Assembly: GCF_042453785.1 (NCBI RefSeq)
Contig: NC_091674.1
Location: 4,704,001 to 4,768,000 of the forward strand
Direction of reading: 5' to 3'
Origin: Malus domestica
Lineage: Eukaryota > Streptophyta > Magnoliopsida > Rosales > Rosaceae
Length of the DNA: 64,000 nt
A program made the translations under genes and the position numbers. Under the pieces are notes generated by a model. The model was not told where the DNA came from and ran no database searches. It saw only the letters and a list, made by a program, of their open reading frames with translations. Shown in pieces: positions 1 through 10,971 of the stretch; positions within the stretch are counted from its first letter, which is position 1; each line of letters begins with the position of its first letter.

Positions 1-830
1 GTTGAGTTGACAATTGTTCCTCCATCTCCTCGATTCGATTAGCACCCGGTGTCCGTCGGCTGCAGTCGGCAGAGCAGAGGATAGACAGCCTCTCTTCTCC
101 TAAACCAAAAGATTCAGGTTTCATCTGCGAACCCAACTGAAAGCGAGACCCACCTGCGCACCCGACCCAAACCCGTTTGATCTGAGATTCTGAGATCCAC
201 CGCCCAGAAGCCGTCCCCTAAGCAACAACCACCGACCCATCACGCCTCCTCCTCCTCCTCCAGCTTCCTACTGGTAAATTTCCCCATTTCGATTTTCTTG
301 TTTGCTTTTTAATCTTTGCTTGTGCAAGCATGACTCTTTGCTTCATTAGCTTCTGGGATTGTTTGGGTTCTTGAAAATGCATGAATTTATTTGAAACTTT
401 AATCCAGTTAAAATTATTAAAGTTTGTTTAATTTTGCACAAATAACAGTCCATTTGTTCGATCTTCAAATCCAATGATTTTTTCTAGATATGATCTTTAG
501 ATGAAGATAAAAAGAAAGTACATTTTCGATTATAATGTTAGTAAGGAGGGAACTAATACCCTTTTTGGATGCTTTAATTCCATCTGAAAAGAAAAGTCCG
601 TGCATTGTTGCACTCATTATTCATTACTAGCACAATAATCGCAGTGTTTTCGTCGGACTTTGTTTCTGAATTTTGATATAAACATACTGTAAAGTTTTTT
701 ACTGGGTAAAACCTTTGCATTCTGAAGTATTTGTTGTATCGTGTTAAATTGCTTAAGATACGGAGGCGAATTTCAAGTCGACAATGATCTCATTGTTTCT
801 GATCCAGTGAACATTTGATTTCACGAGCAG
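1..830 (+). other. 5' non-coding exon and first intron of the SAM-domain gene
   Basis: Positions 1-273 look like a pyrimidine-rich 5' UTR ending at a donor (ctg|gtaaat, GT at 274-275). A T-rich intron follows and ends at an acceptor (cgagcag|gttctc, AG at 829-830), eight bases before the tandem start codons of the downstream ORF. The intron is a prediction from splice signals only. The transcription start is not visible and may lie left of the window. Confidence 0.5.
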
Positions 831-838
831 GTTCTCTG

Positions 839-1633
839 ATGATGGCAAAGAAAAGGCAAACGCAGCTTGGGGTTGCCCAGCACAAGAATAATACCTCCAC
901 TGGTGGTCTAATTGAGTCTTCAAACTCCGATAATGATCCTGATCTGCAAGATAGTTGGGTGATAGTTAAGAAGCAGAGAGTCAAAATTCTGATACCTCCC
1001 CTGCCTGTTGCTAATAAATCTCCACCGCCAAATCCAGGACCAGTCCAGCTGCAACCTGTGGCCAGAGAAGCGGAAGGAAACAAATCACAGTTTCCTGTCG
1101 AGACTGAGGCATTTCCTAAGACGACTTCAGTTCAGGAGCAAAAGAGGATTAAATCTATTGCTCATAAAAGGGTTGTTCAAGTTACTAGAAAATCTCCTTC
1201 TGCTGACTACGTTTCAACATTTGGGAAGTCAATCAAGCGAGATATAAGAATGGAATTACGAAATCCAGATCAGATTGCTACTTCACAGTCTCATAGAACA
1301 CCGGGAGTATTTAAAACCTCAAAAGCCATCATTCAGCCAAGAAAATTACGACATGGCCCGAGTATTTTCCTTGATCAGGGAATGCTGCTGAATCAAAAGC
1401 TGAGAGCTCTGAATCTTGAGAGGAAGCTTCAGAAAGCCGGCGGGTTAAGCAGGTGGTTAGCATCACTAGGACTGGGGCAGTTTGTTAGCATTTTCCAGAG
1501 GAAAGGTCTGAGTAAGTTCCAGTTGGTGAATCTGACCATGAAGAAGCTCAAAGACATGGGTGCCAATGCAGTAGGGCCCCGTAGGAAACTGATGCACGCA
1601 ATCGACTGCTTTTGCCAGCCGTGCTTCTTTTAA
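839..1633 (+). CDS. SAM-domain protein, about 264 aa
   Basis: The ORF is uninterrupted to a TAA at 1631-1633. I chose the tandem ATGs at 839/842, because the upstream in-frame ATG at 815 lies inside the predicted intron (acceptor at 830). The N-terminal 190 residues are basic, Ser/Pro-rich and probably disordered. The last 60 or so residues (about 201-257) fit a sterile alpha motif: a helix with GLSRWLASLGLGQF, then FQRKGLSKFQLVNL, then a hydrophobic MKKLKDMGANAVGPRRKL segment ending near the C-terminus. SAM domains generally mediate protein-protein association, sometimes as polymers. Short plant proteins with a lone C-terminal SAM domain are known but mostly uncharacterised. No catalytic domain, signal peptide or membrane segment is visible. 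The family call is fairly secure; the cellular role is unknown. Confidence 0.8.
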   Translation: MMAKKRQTQLGVAQHKNNTSTGGLIESSNSDNDPDLQDSWVIVKKQRVKILIPPLPVANKSPPPNPGPVQLQPVAREAEGNKSQFPVETEAFPKTTSVQEQKRIKSIAHKRVVQVTRKSPSADYVSTFGKSIKRDIRMELRNPDQIATSQSHRTPGVFKTSKAIIQPRKLRHGPSIFLDQGMLLNQKLRALNLERKLQKAGGLSRWLASLGLGQFVSIFQRKGLSKFQLVNLTMKKLKDMGANAVGPRRKLMHAIDCFCQPCFF

Positions 1634-2364
1634 AAGCATTCCGGAATTCATTTAGGATCAAGTTGAGAAACAAAACCCAAAACCAACATCTTTTTCTGCG
1701 AGTAACATCAAAAGCAGCGAGGTACGTTGTTCCCATTTCGATGTGTACAGTTTTTCGGATTGGTGCATTTTATGAAAAGAAAATGTCTACAAACTACGGC
1801 AATGTCATGTGATTGTCAGTTTTCTACGAGCATTCAGAATGCTACATGAAGTAGGTTTGTAACGTTTGTTTATGGAAGTATGGGTGTAAATAATTGTGTC
1901 CATTAGATCGCACACATGATTTTCATAAGAGGACATAATGTGGTGGCGATGCTCACCATTTTACGGTGATGGGTAACGTATTGTTTAGCCGGAGGTCGTT
2001 GTTTGAGTGACACAAAAAGAGAAATGAACTCCTTACTCCTTGCTGCAAGCACTTCATGTCGGCATGGGAGAGTGGTTGGCTGGTACCACACTGATTCTAA
2101 TTTCAATTGAATCCATATGATAGAAAACAATATTTCACATATTACCCATAAAAATTGAATTACTCATTTTGTTTGGTAGTTGGTAGTGTTTTTCAATAAA
2201 ACTAAAAGGAAACCAATTACGAAATTTGGTTTAGAGTTTGTTTGGTACTTTATTTGAAATTTACTTTTTAGACGTAAAAATACTTTCTACAAATACTTTC
2301 TACGTTTTACACTTTTGAATACTTGTTTGGTTGGACTATTTGCAAAAACCGAAGTCAAATTTAA
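1634..2364. other. 3' flank of the SAM gene, then AT-rich spacer
   Basis: The first few hundred bases are probably the 3' UTR of the SAM-domain gene. The rest is AT-rich intergenic DNA. I see no coding potential beyond short chance ORFs. Confidence 0.5.
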
Positions 2365-4578
2365 GGATAAATTATACAAAACTACTTTAACTCTTGATGT
2401 CACGAAACTATCATACCTCATCTTTTAAAATTGACAATGTCATACCTCATCTTTAGAATTTGGTCCAATGTTATACCTTCCACCTGGCCTTGAATTTGTT
2501 AGTTAAATATTGACGTGGCTTGATCCAGAGCCTACTTTCTAGTAAAAAATTAAAAAAAAATTAAAAAAAACTAAAAAAAATCATTTAATATTTTTTAAAT
2601 ATTAAAAAAATAAAGGAAAAAAAAAACCTCAGTTTCTCTTCCCCCCTCCCCTCTCTCTCCCCCCCCCCCCCCCCCCAAATCTTCTTCTTCTCCCTACCGA
2701 CAACCCAGAAAAAAGAAAGAAAAAAAACCAATTTGTCTTCCCCCTGCACCCACCCTCAGTTTGTCTTCCCCCCTCTTCTCCCCCACCCGAGCTCAACTTG
2801 CAACCCCAAAAAAAAAAAAAAAAAAAAAAACCCATCTTCATCTTCCTCGACCCCTCCTTCCCTGCAACCCACCATTTTCTTCCCCCCCTCCCGTCTTCCC
2901 TAAACCCCTCACATCCACTACTTGCAACCAAAAAAAAAAAAACCCCATATCCCATCTACCCCGGCGAAGGTTGATTCTGTGGGTGAAGAACCTGAGCGCG
3001 GAGAAAATTGAGGGAATGGATGTGGATTTAAGGAGTGGGGTGTGTACAGGATGGAAGAGGGTGGGTGTAGGGGTGGAAAAATTTCACAAAAATCCCAAAC
3101 CAAACTGAAAAAATACCGATCCCAAACCAAAAATGTCCCAAACCGATTTTCCCAAAATTTTGGGTATGCTATCCCGAAAAAATACTGAATTTTCAGTATG
3201 GGAATCGGGATTGTCTTTCCAATATTTCGTATTCCCATACCCAACCGAAATATATATTTTTAATTATTTTATATATATATACACACACACATATAATAAT
3301 ATATATAAATCATGTTGGCACAATAATAAAAAAATCAGGTTACTTTATTTTTCATCCCGGCAACATAAAGATATGAAGGATTATGATATGTGTTATGTGT
3401 CATTCTATTTCATTGATAGGAGTCACCTTTACTGGAAGTAACACAAACACCAGTGTCAAAGTTGTTGAAGAAAGTAGAGAACATAAACACCAGAAGTGTA
3501 ATGAGTATTCCACATAATCACAAAAAGGTATAACTTTTGTAATAGGTTTGCCTTCTAGTGTATTCTTAAATGGTAAAACAACTCTGTTCTATAGGTTATA
3601 AACTTATAATTGCATCTCAGTACTAAAAAAGAAAATATCATATAAAACTTATCCGCGGTTGCACTGGTGGTTGTTTAAGAGTTTAATGTTGCCTACCGAT
3701 ATCTTTTGATCAATTCATGCACTATACCTTCTACCCCCTCAACTTCATGCCAGGTAACTCATCGGGAGTATGAAGTTGAAACTAGTAATGGAAGAACAAT
3801 CACGAAATGAAGGAAAACAAGAAGCACAATAATGTTTGAAGTATGTACCTGATTATTTCAGTGAAAATATAACAACTATGGGAATTGGGAATACAGAATC
3901 ACCAAAAGCCCAAAAATATTTCGGGATTCTCGATTGTCCCGAAATACCAAAACTATTTCGGGATTCCCAAAAATTGGGATTACCGAAATTTTGGTTTGGG
4001 ATCGGTATTGAAATTGGGAATACTGAAAATTTCGGTTTGGGAATCGGGACTAAGGTTTTGGTTCGGTATTACCGAACCACCCCTAGGTGGGTGCGAGGTT
4101 GGGTGCGGAGGGTGAATGCGAGGGTGGGTGCGGGGAGAAGATGAACTAGGAAGAAGATGAAGATGGGGGAGAAAAGATGAGAGGATAAGGGGAAGGGGTG
4201 GGGGAAGTTTGGGCTTTTTTTTTTCTGGGTTGTAGGTAGGGGAAGAAGATGAAGATGGGGGAGAAGACAGAGACAGGGAGAGGAGGGTGGAAGGGACAAA
4301 GTGAGGTTTTGGCTTCTTTTTTTTTTTAATTTTTTATTATTTTAATATTTAAAAAATATTAAATGATTTTTTTATAGTTTTTTTACTATTTTTTAATAGA
4401 AAGTGGATTCTGGATCAAGCCACGTCAGCATTTAACTGACAAATTCACGGCCAGGCTAACATAAGGTATAACATTGGACCAAATTCTAAAGATGAGGTAT
4501 GACATTGTCAATTTTAAAAGATGAGGTATGATAGTATCGTAACACCAATAGTTAAGGTAGTTTTTTGTCACTTACCCC
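2365..4578. mobile_element. Non-autonomous DNA transposon with long TIRs (MULE-like)
   Basis: The left arm (about 2365-2636) and right arm (about 4303-4578) are inverted copies of each other over roughly 275 bp with scattered mismatches. Shared landmarks include acctcatcttttaaaattg, gaatttggtccaatgtta, gacgtggcttgatccaga and catttaatattttttaaat. Inward of the arms, both sides continue as C/T-rich low-complexity DNA that is only loosely similar. No transposase ORF is present. Long TIRs without a gene suggest a Mutator-like element. The flanks (caaatttaa and aaaattaac) are only approximately alike, so no clean target-site duplication supports the superfamily. A hAT element has inserted in the middle. 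Confidence 0.7.
3068..4085. mobile_element. Non-autonomous hAT element nested in the long-TIR element
   Basis: The ends are perfect 9-bp inverted repeats, TAGGGGTGG at 3068-3076 and CCACCCCTA at 4077-4085. They are flanked by a perfect 8-bp target-site duplication, ggtgggtg (3060-3067 and 4086-4093). An 8-bp duplication and TAGGGGTG ends are hAT hallmarks. Sub-terminal zones are full of cccaaacc/ggtttggg and gggaatcggga motifs in both orientations, as expected of transposase-binding clusters. The 1018-bp interior has only short chance ORFs, so it depends on a transposase supplied elsewhere. Confidence 0.88.
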
Positions 4579-5721
4579 AAAATTAACTTAAAAATTAGTT
4601 TACTTTTAAAAAATAATAATGCTATTCTTACCATATTTTTGTACTACAATTGTATATCACCTTAGGTAACATTTGAGGTAGACAGCCACATCATTTAAAT
4701 TAATTAGCATTTAATTTCAAAATGTTAATCAATAATTAATAAAAATATTGTTAATTAAATGATGATTGTAGTATACAAAGAGTCTTCTTCTGTTTTAATT
4801 AATAAAAATATTGAAATTAAATGATGTAGCTTGTCCAACTTATCTGCCACCTAAGATGGTAAAAAAATACGGTATAAAATTGTGGTAAGGATAACATTAC
4901 TCTTTAAAAAACTCATAAAGTGAATTTTTAGAGTTTTTATACTCCAAATCAGTGCTTTCTCTCTACTCTCCTTTCTCATTTATGATCTTTTAGCTATTTA
5001 TCTCTTTCATATCTTTCTCTCTCCTCTCCTAATCCCCTCTCTTTTAGCTCTTTGTCTATCCAATTGAATTTAGTAGTAGTTTCTGAATCCACAGGGAGTT
5101 GTTGTAGCCTTGTAGGTTTTTTATTTTTATTTTTTAATTTTTTTTAATTATTAAAATTAAAGGCAATTTTGAGTACCAACAAGTTTTTAAATTTTAAAGA
5201 AAATTCTTTTTAAAAGATGTTTTTAAGAAATGTTTTGAAAAATTCTAAATTTTTTTTTAATACGCTACCAAATAGGTCCTTAGTTTTTAAAAATCACCAT
5301 CGAAACTAGGTCGAATCTTTATCTACAAAGTTGGGATGTATAAAAAAAATGATTGCAATCGTTGTTGGTATACGACTTTTCACGAGAGAGAGAGATTTGG
5401 ATGCACCAAAGCTTAATGCTGTGGCCACTCACCTTGGGTTGGCATGGACACTCAACCAACTGCTTTTGGCATGAGATTTCAAAGTGGGAAATGAAAGTGA
5501 AAGGAAGCAAAATAGACACTCGGATTCTCATTCTTTTCCATTGTAAAAATCAAGCTAAAAGGAACATGTTTCGATTTTACAAAATGTTTTTTTGCATGCA
5601 AGTGGTCCATCGTTCTAGTAGATAGATTATTTTTTTTTAACTCGAAGTGTTTCAGGTTTAAATATTTTCTCATCTCTCTAGTCTAATTTAGGCTTTTCGC
5701 ACATTGGATCGGAAGATCTGA
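4579..5721. other. AT-rich intergenic DNA
   Basis: Nothing gene-like is visible. The stretch is AT-rich with poly-T tracts and a few chance ORFs below 100 codons. Confidence 0.5.
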
Positions 5722-5729
5722 GTTCTAAG

Positions 5730-6241
5730 CATGGTCTAAAATATCTATAGTATCCCGATATTTCCATCGAAATTTCCGTGTTTTTGGACTACCGATATTT
5801 TTTTGAACTACCGATATTTCTGATATCATCGATATTTTAGACCTTACTAAGTCACTCATGTATCTTACTATGCAATGTATAAAGTGTAAAATATTGTACC
5901 AATTCATTATATATAAATGATTATGGTGTGTTTAAACTTCTTTCATTAATTACTACATATTTTCTGCACTCACAATGTTTGCCAGCTCACTATATAATCA
6001 ACTTAAATAAGTTATATCTATCATGCAATTCATTTCCTTCCAATTTTTTGTGATAAACTAATAAATAATTGACTAAATAAATATCCTGCAAAGTTTTAAT
6101 AAAAATTTCCAAGTTTTTCTTACAATTTCCGTGGTTTTTATTCAATTTTTATTGATATCGATAATATCCCGATATTTCCATCGAAATTTCTATGTTTTTG
6201 GACTACCGATATTTCCGATATCATCGATATTTAATACCTTG
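5730..6241. mobile_element. hAT-type MITE, 512 bp
   Basis: Imperfect terminal inverted repeats, CATGGTCTAAAATATC on the left and the complement of CAAGGTATTAAATATC on the right, are bounded by a perfect 8-bp duplication gttctaag (5722-5729 and 6242-6249). Inside, the module tatcccgatatttccatcg with ggactaccgatattt occurs twice (near 5750-5850 and 6163-6235), so the element may itself be a tandem or nested form. It has no coding capacity. Confidence 0.82.
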
Positions 6242-6275
6242 GTTCTAAGGGAGTGATTCTAATTCTTGTAGTTCA

Positions 6276-6396
6276 ATATAGGGTGGTGATCTTCACCCGT
6301 TTTACCTCTCACATACTCTTTCAATATAGAACTAGTAACAATTTTTGAGGGTGTGTAAGAGTAAAATGCAATATGTGAAAATCATCACCCTATATA
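6276..6396. repeat. Palindromic MITE-like repeat
   Basis: An inverted repeat of about 120 bp: atatagggtggtgatcttc on the left mirrors gaaaatcatcaccctatat on the right. The inner parts (ctcacatactctt and aagagtaaaatgcaatatgtg) are also partly complementary. Size and structure fit a short MITE, but I could not define a target-site duplication. Confidence 0.5.
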
Positions 6397-8330
6397 TAAT
6401 TACATCAAAGTATTAAACAATTGAAAAGTTGAGTGTGAAATAAGATGGGGGCATGTGAAAAGTACAAAGTAGATAAGTGTAGCAATTGTGTTATAAGAAT
6501 TAAGACAATTAATTTATAATAAGAACGAGAGGACATCCTAGTTGACAAATAATAGTCTGAATTTGTTGATCAGCTCTCTTTGTTAAAGGTCCTACCTAAA
6601 CAATCAATCATGCGGTCACACTCGATCATGGACATTCGATTTGTCATTTCGACTACATTTGTTGGGGTGTGAGGTTGTCCAATTTCAATTATGTGCCTTG
6701 CTGACGTCTAGTTTCCATTGATGGTATGAGAGATCAGTCTCAAGACATGATTCATACATATAAAAATTAAAGTAGCAATATCGTTTATAATAAAACAAAT
6801 ATTTTTTTTGTGTGAATTAGTTGTTATTAATTTTTTTTTTGAACAAATGATATTATCTACATTAAAGAAATGGAATGACAATAGACATGCCATTTTTATT
6901 GGGGAATTTTTGTTTTTTATTTTTTTATTTTTAGCATATGAACGATGAGTATGTTACATATTCGATTCTAACCCTAAAAATATGCTTGAGAAGTAAAGTG
7001 CTCCACTTTTTCATGTCTCGTCTTCACTTTAAAACCCAATTATTAGCAGTATAGCTGTCTTGGTGCAAACCCCTTTTCGTTTAGGTGGAAAGGTATGGAA
7101 TAGTTGGTTTTTGCATTTTTTTTTTACGATATTATCTACATTAAAAGAAAAAGATAATTTAGCCTTACAATGATTTAGAATCAAATCTAAGACTTTTCAC
7201 TTGCAAGTGAAGGAATACCACTAGACGGTAATACTAAGTGATAGTTCTTATATTACCTTTTTAAAGAGGGATAGAGGTAGTGTTTTCTTTGGGAATGATA
7301 AATACTTTTTTTTTCTTCTTACAAATTTATTTTTATTTGATTTATTTAATTTGAAAAAAAAAATGTATATGAGGCCAAAAAAAATGTGAAACTTTGGTTT
7401 TTTTTTCTTCGTCTATATAGGCATTAGATTGTGATTTGTAATTAAAAAAATAATTTCTTTATGTAATGTCTTCACTCTTTCTTTTTTTTTAAAAGGGGCC
7501 ACATATGCTATTATGTGTACGAAGCCTCGTACCTTATATTCAAAACTTATACGCGTACCTTGAACTCTAAACGTAAAAAACAACTAACAATCATATGTAC
7601 AGACCTCGAGTTTCATACTTGAACTTAAAAATCAAAACCTAGATTGGAGGTAATTAGACACATGAATCTATGATATTGGACTAAACTGTTCCAATCACAT
7701 TCATTAATCCACATTTAAGTTTATTTTATTAGGGAAAAAATTTGTAAATATAAAATTGCAGTTTATTAAAAACTTGTAACTCAAGTAATTAAAAATATTC
7801 ACTTTTATTTTAACGTCTATGTTTGTTTTAAAAAATCTAAAAAAAAAGTCGCTATTATAGTTTTCAAGTAGAAACTTCTTTGGTGCTCTGAAATATAAAA
7901 TATTTCGTACTTTTTTTAGTAGATTGATTTAATTTTACATTAAGATAAGGGAAAATTCGAATAAACCACACAATAAGCAATCTAGGTTGATATCGAATTC
8001 ATCATTTATAGTATTGAAACCTAAAACTTTTCAATTCAAAATAAAGAAAAATATCATCGTTTATAATACTGATTGACAATATTTCGTACTTTTTAACTGT
8101 GAGATATGCACACACTGCCACCATACACATTCCCATCACTCAGTTGCCCGAGAAAAAGAAGGATTCCCCTCACTTATTCCAATCTCAACACTTTTACTTT
8201 TGCTTTTGCTTGTTCTAGGAAAAATCGGTGGGCCATGAACCCAAATTATATTAAAAGATTTAGTGGGCCAACATCACATCTCCAATCGCCTCGACAGCGT
8301 CTCTCCTTGATTTGCACATCTCCAACCCAT
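6397..8330. other. AT-rich intergenic DNA, no gene seen
   Basis: Long AT-rich stretch with poly-A and poly-T runs and a few short ORFs of no recognisable similarity. No RNA gene or clear transposon ends were found. Confidence 0.45.
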
Positions 8331-8545
8331 CTTGTCGATGGAGGTGAATTGTCTGCCCTTCTATTTTCATATGTGATCATAGTTAAGTCACGTCAATATT
8401 TTATATTTTTATTATCTTTTATTTTATTATTTTTATAAAAAAATCAATATAAAATGTTAACGTGGCTTAACAGTGATCACACAAACAGGAAATGATGGGA
8501 AGAGTATGGAAATGGGAGGGCAGAAAATCCACCTCCCTTGTCGAC
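8331..8545. repeat. TIR/MITE-like palindrome
   Basis: The two arms are inverted copies. The left arm has cttgtcgatggaggtgaatt, gtctgccc and tgtgatcatagttaagtcac. The right arm reads the complement of gtcgacaagggaggtggatt, tctgccct and gtgatcactgttaagccac. A short AT-rich core (8395-8460) separates them. The arms are near 90 bp with mismatches, which suggests an old MITE. Exact ends and target duplication are unclear. Confidence 0.5.
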
Positions 8546-8618
8546 ACCCTTTCAGTGCTTTGCTTGTGTTCGACTGTCGTTGCCATGAAATAATTTGGTG
8601 TATAGATTTTTAGGGTTG

Positions 8619-8858
8619 TACGAGCTTGTTTGGATGTGTTTTTGAAATAACTAAAAACGTTTTTTATGAAAATATTTTTAGAACCAATTCTTAGTAAAAA
8701 TTCAAGTAAATTCTGGAAAAACACTTAAAGTGCTTTCTGGAAAAATCACAAGTTATGTATTTTTTCTAGGAAGCACTTTAAGTGCTTTTAGAAATAAAAA
8801 AATATTTTCTCTAAAAATGCTTTCAACTATTTTAAAAGTACATTCAAACAAGCTCGTA
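8619..8858. mobile_element. 240-bp MITE with TACGAGCTTGTTTGGATGTG ends
   Basis: The terminal inverted repeats TACGAGCTTGTTTGGATGTG and the complement of its imperfect partner (gtacattcaaacaagctcgta) bound the element. Internally the halves stay complementary, for example cacttaaagtgctttctgg against ggaagcactttaagtg, so it would fold into a long hairpin. There is no ORF. A related degraded fragment (caaagtgcttttggagctta, gttttcagtcattt) lies near 21045-21120. No convincing duplication at the ends. Confidence 0.65.
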
Positions 8859-9703
8859 GGATAATGTTGTGCATCAAAATGTTGATTCTCCCCTGCATTA
8901 CTCTTGCTAGAAATATTACTTCATTAGAGGGTTGCCGAAGTATTGGACATTCACACACATCAACGTGTCTTGGACACTTCTTGAACACAATTAACGATTT
9001 AGACTCGATTAAAACACGGTAGGAGTTTTTTTTGTAAATTTAAAAAGCATTTTGAGGCTGTTTTGGAAATACTGAAGCTAAAATCTATAAAAGTTACCGA
9101 CCTCAACCTAACTTAAATCATCTTTTTTTTTCTATAATTTTGTGCCTCCCTCTTTAATTCTCCATCTTTCTACAGTTCCTTAGTCACTTAATTCCACATC
9201 CTATGCGCAACAACTAGCATCTAGCACAAGTATTGTTTTATTATGAATTTCAAGTATTATTTTTAATATATGTAATTTATTATATTTTAATCGTTGTATC
9301 TTACTCATGTGCGTGTTCTTTTTTTTTTTTAAATTTGCCGTTTGGTCTTATCGTGTCGCCGAATTTATGTTCTTGCATCAGAGTTGAGTTGACATTTATC
9401 AATTTATTATTTAGAAGTGGGTTTTTTTTTATAACTAAATACTATAAATATGAAAAAAAAGGAAACTATTCAATTTTAATAGGAAATAGTAACTCCCACC
9501 GAAACTCACAACTGTTCGGCCAGCAGCCTAAAAGTCCCAAAACACCCCCCCCCCCCCATTGAAACCACCACCCTCATCTCTCTCTCCTCCCAGGCTCCTC
9601 CCCCCAACTCTCTCTCTCTCTCTCTCTCTCTCTCCCCCCCCCCCCCCCAAACACAACTTTCTCTCTCCTCTCCATAACCAGTATAGACTGTGAAAAAGTC
9701 AAA
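8859..9703. promoter_or_regulatory. Upstream region of the AMP1-like gene
   Basis: AT-rich up to about 9480, then C/T-rich with a poly-C run (near 9546), a (CT)n run at about 9610-9634 and another poly-C run (about 9635-9648) just before the start codon at 9704. The pyrimidine-rich stretch is probably the promoter-proximal region and 5' UTR. No TATA box or transcription start can be fixed by eye. Confidence 0.4.
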
Positions 9704-10910
9704 ATGGGTCAGCTCCTACCTAGCTCCACCACCCTCTTCACTTCAAAGCCCTCACCCACGTGCACCTTCCTCTCCCTCCTCATCATCGGCATTCTGGGTT
9801 TTTATACCCTGCATTTCCCCCACCCTCTACTCTCCTCCTCAAATTCCCATTCTGCCCTCCGATTCCGCCAGATTTTCCTCTCCCACGCCACCAACGCCAC
9901 CCTCTCCTCCTACCTCCGCGCCCTCACCCTTCACCCCCACCTCGCCGGGACCCCGCCTTCTGTCGACACTTTCAACTTCGTCCGGGCCCACTTCCTGGGC
10001 CTGGGCCTCGACACCCGCTCGGCCCACTACAACGCCCTCCTCTCCTACCCACTCCACTCCTCTCTCTCTGCACATTTTGGCAACGGCTCCCGCGTGGACA
10101 TCCCCTTAACCGAGCCCGGCCTCAACAATAATCGCGACGGCGTCGTTCCGCCGTACCACGCGTACTCCCCCTCCGGGTCGGCGCACGCTAAGCTCGCCTT
10201 CGCCAACCACGGCACAGACGAGGACTATCGTGCGCTGGGGGAGCTCGGGGTGAACGTTAGCGGGTGCGTGGTGATTGTTAGAAGAGGTGATGACGTGTCC
10301 AGAGGCGAAGTGGTTAGGAAGGCCGAGAAAAACGGTGCGCTGGCTGTACTATTGTACACCGAGGGGGCCGGTGGTGATGGGAATGGGGGGTTTAAGAAGG
10401 GTTTTGAGAGAGGGTTTGTTATGAACGGCGTGGGGGACCCACTGAGCCCTGGGTGGGCCGGGGTCGACGGAGCCGAGAGGCTGGACCTGGACGACCCTGA
10501 GGTACTGAAAAGGTTTCCAAAAATTCCATCCACGCCCCTGTCCGCGGAGGCTGCCGAATCCCTTCTGGGGTGGCTCGGCGGCGCTACTGTGCCGGCAGCG
10601 TGGCGGGAATCGCTGCCCGCCGCAGTGCGCGGTGTGGGGCCTGGCCCGACAGTGGTGAATTTCACTTACAAGGTCGGTTTTTGTTGGTGCCCATTTTTCT
10701 CTTTTGCATGGATTTTAGTCAAATGTTGTGTGAAAGGTGGTGGCTTGGAAATTTCTGAATCTGGCAGTGTGTGGTTTTTTGACTTTGGTGTTTTCTGTTA
10801 TTTCTGTTATGTTATCCACACTGTTGGTTGTGTAAAGTATAGTCAAAATTCGATGTAGGCAGTGGGGAAGTGTTATAATTTCAGCTTTACATTTGGGAAT
10901 TTTGCTAGAA

Positions 10911-10971
<61 letters not shown>

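Noticed and set aside
2629..3108. ORFs of about 110 codons on both strands
   Set aside because: Pure C/T- and A-rich low-complexity translation inside the long-TIR element.
9690..10131. Long overlapping ORFs in other frames and on the minus strand over AMP1 exon 1
   Set aside because: Exon 1 is GC-rich, which makes open frames in all registers. Only the frame starting at 9704 shows family motifs and joins the later exons.
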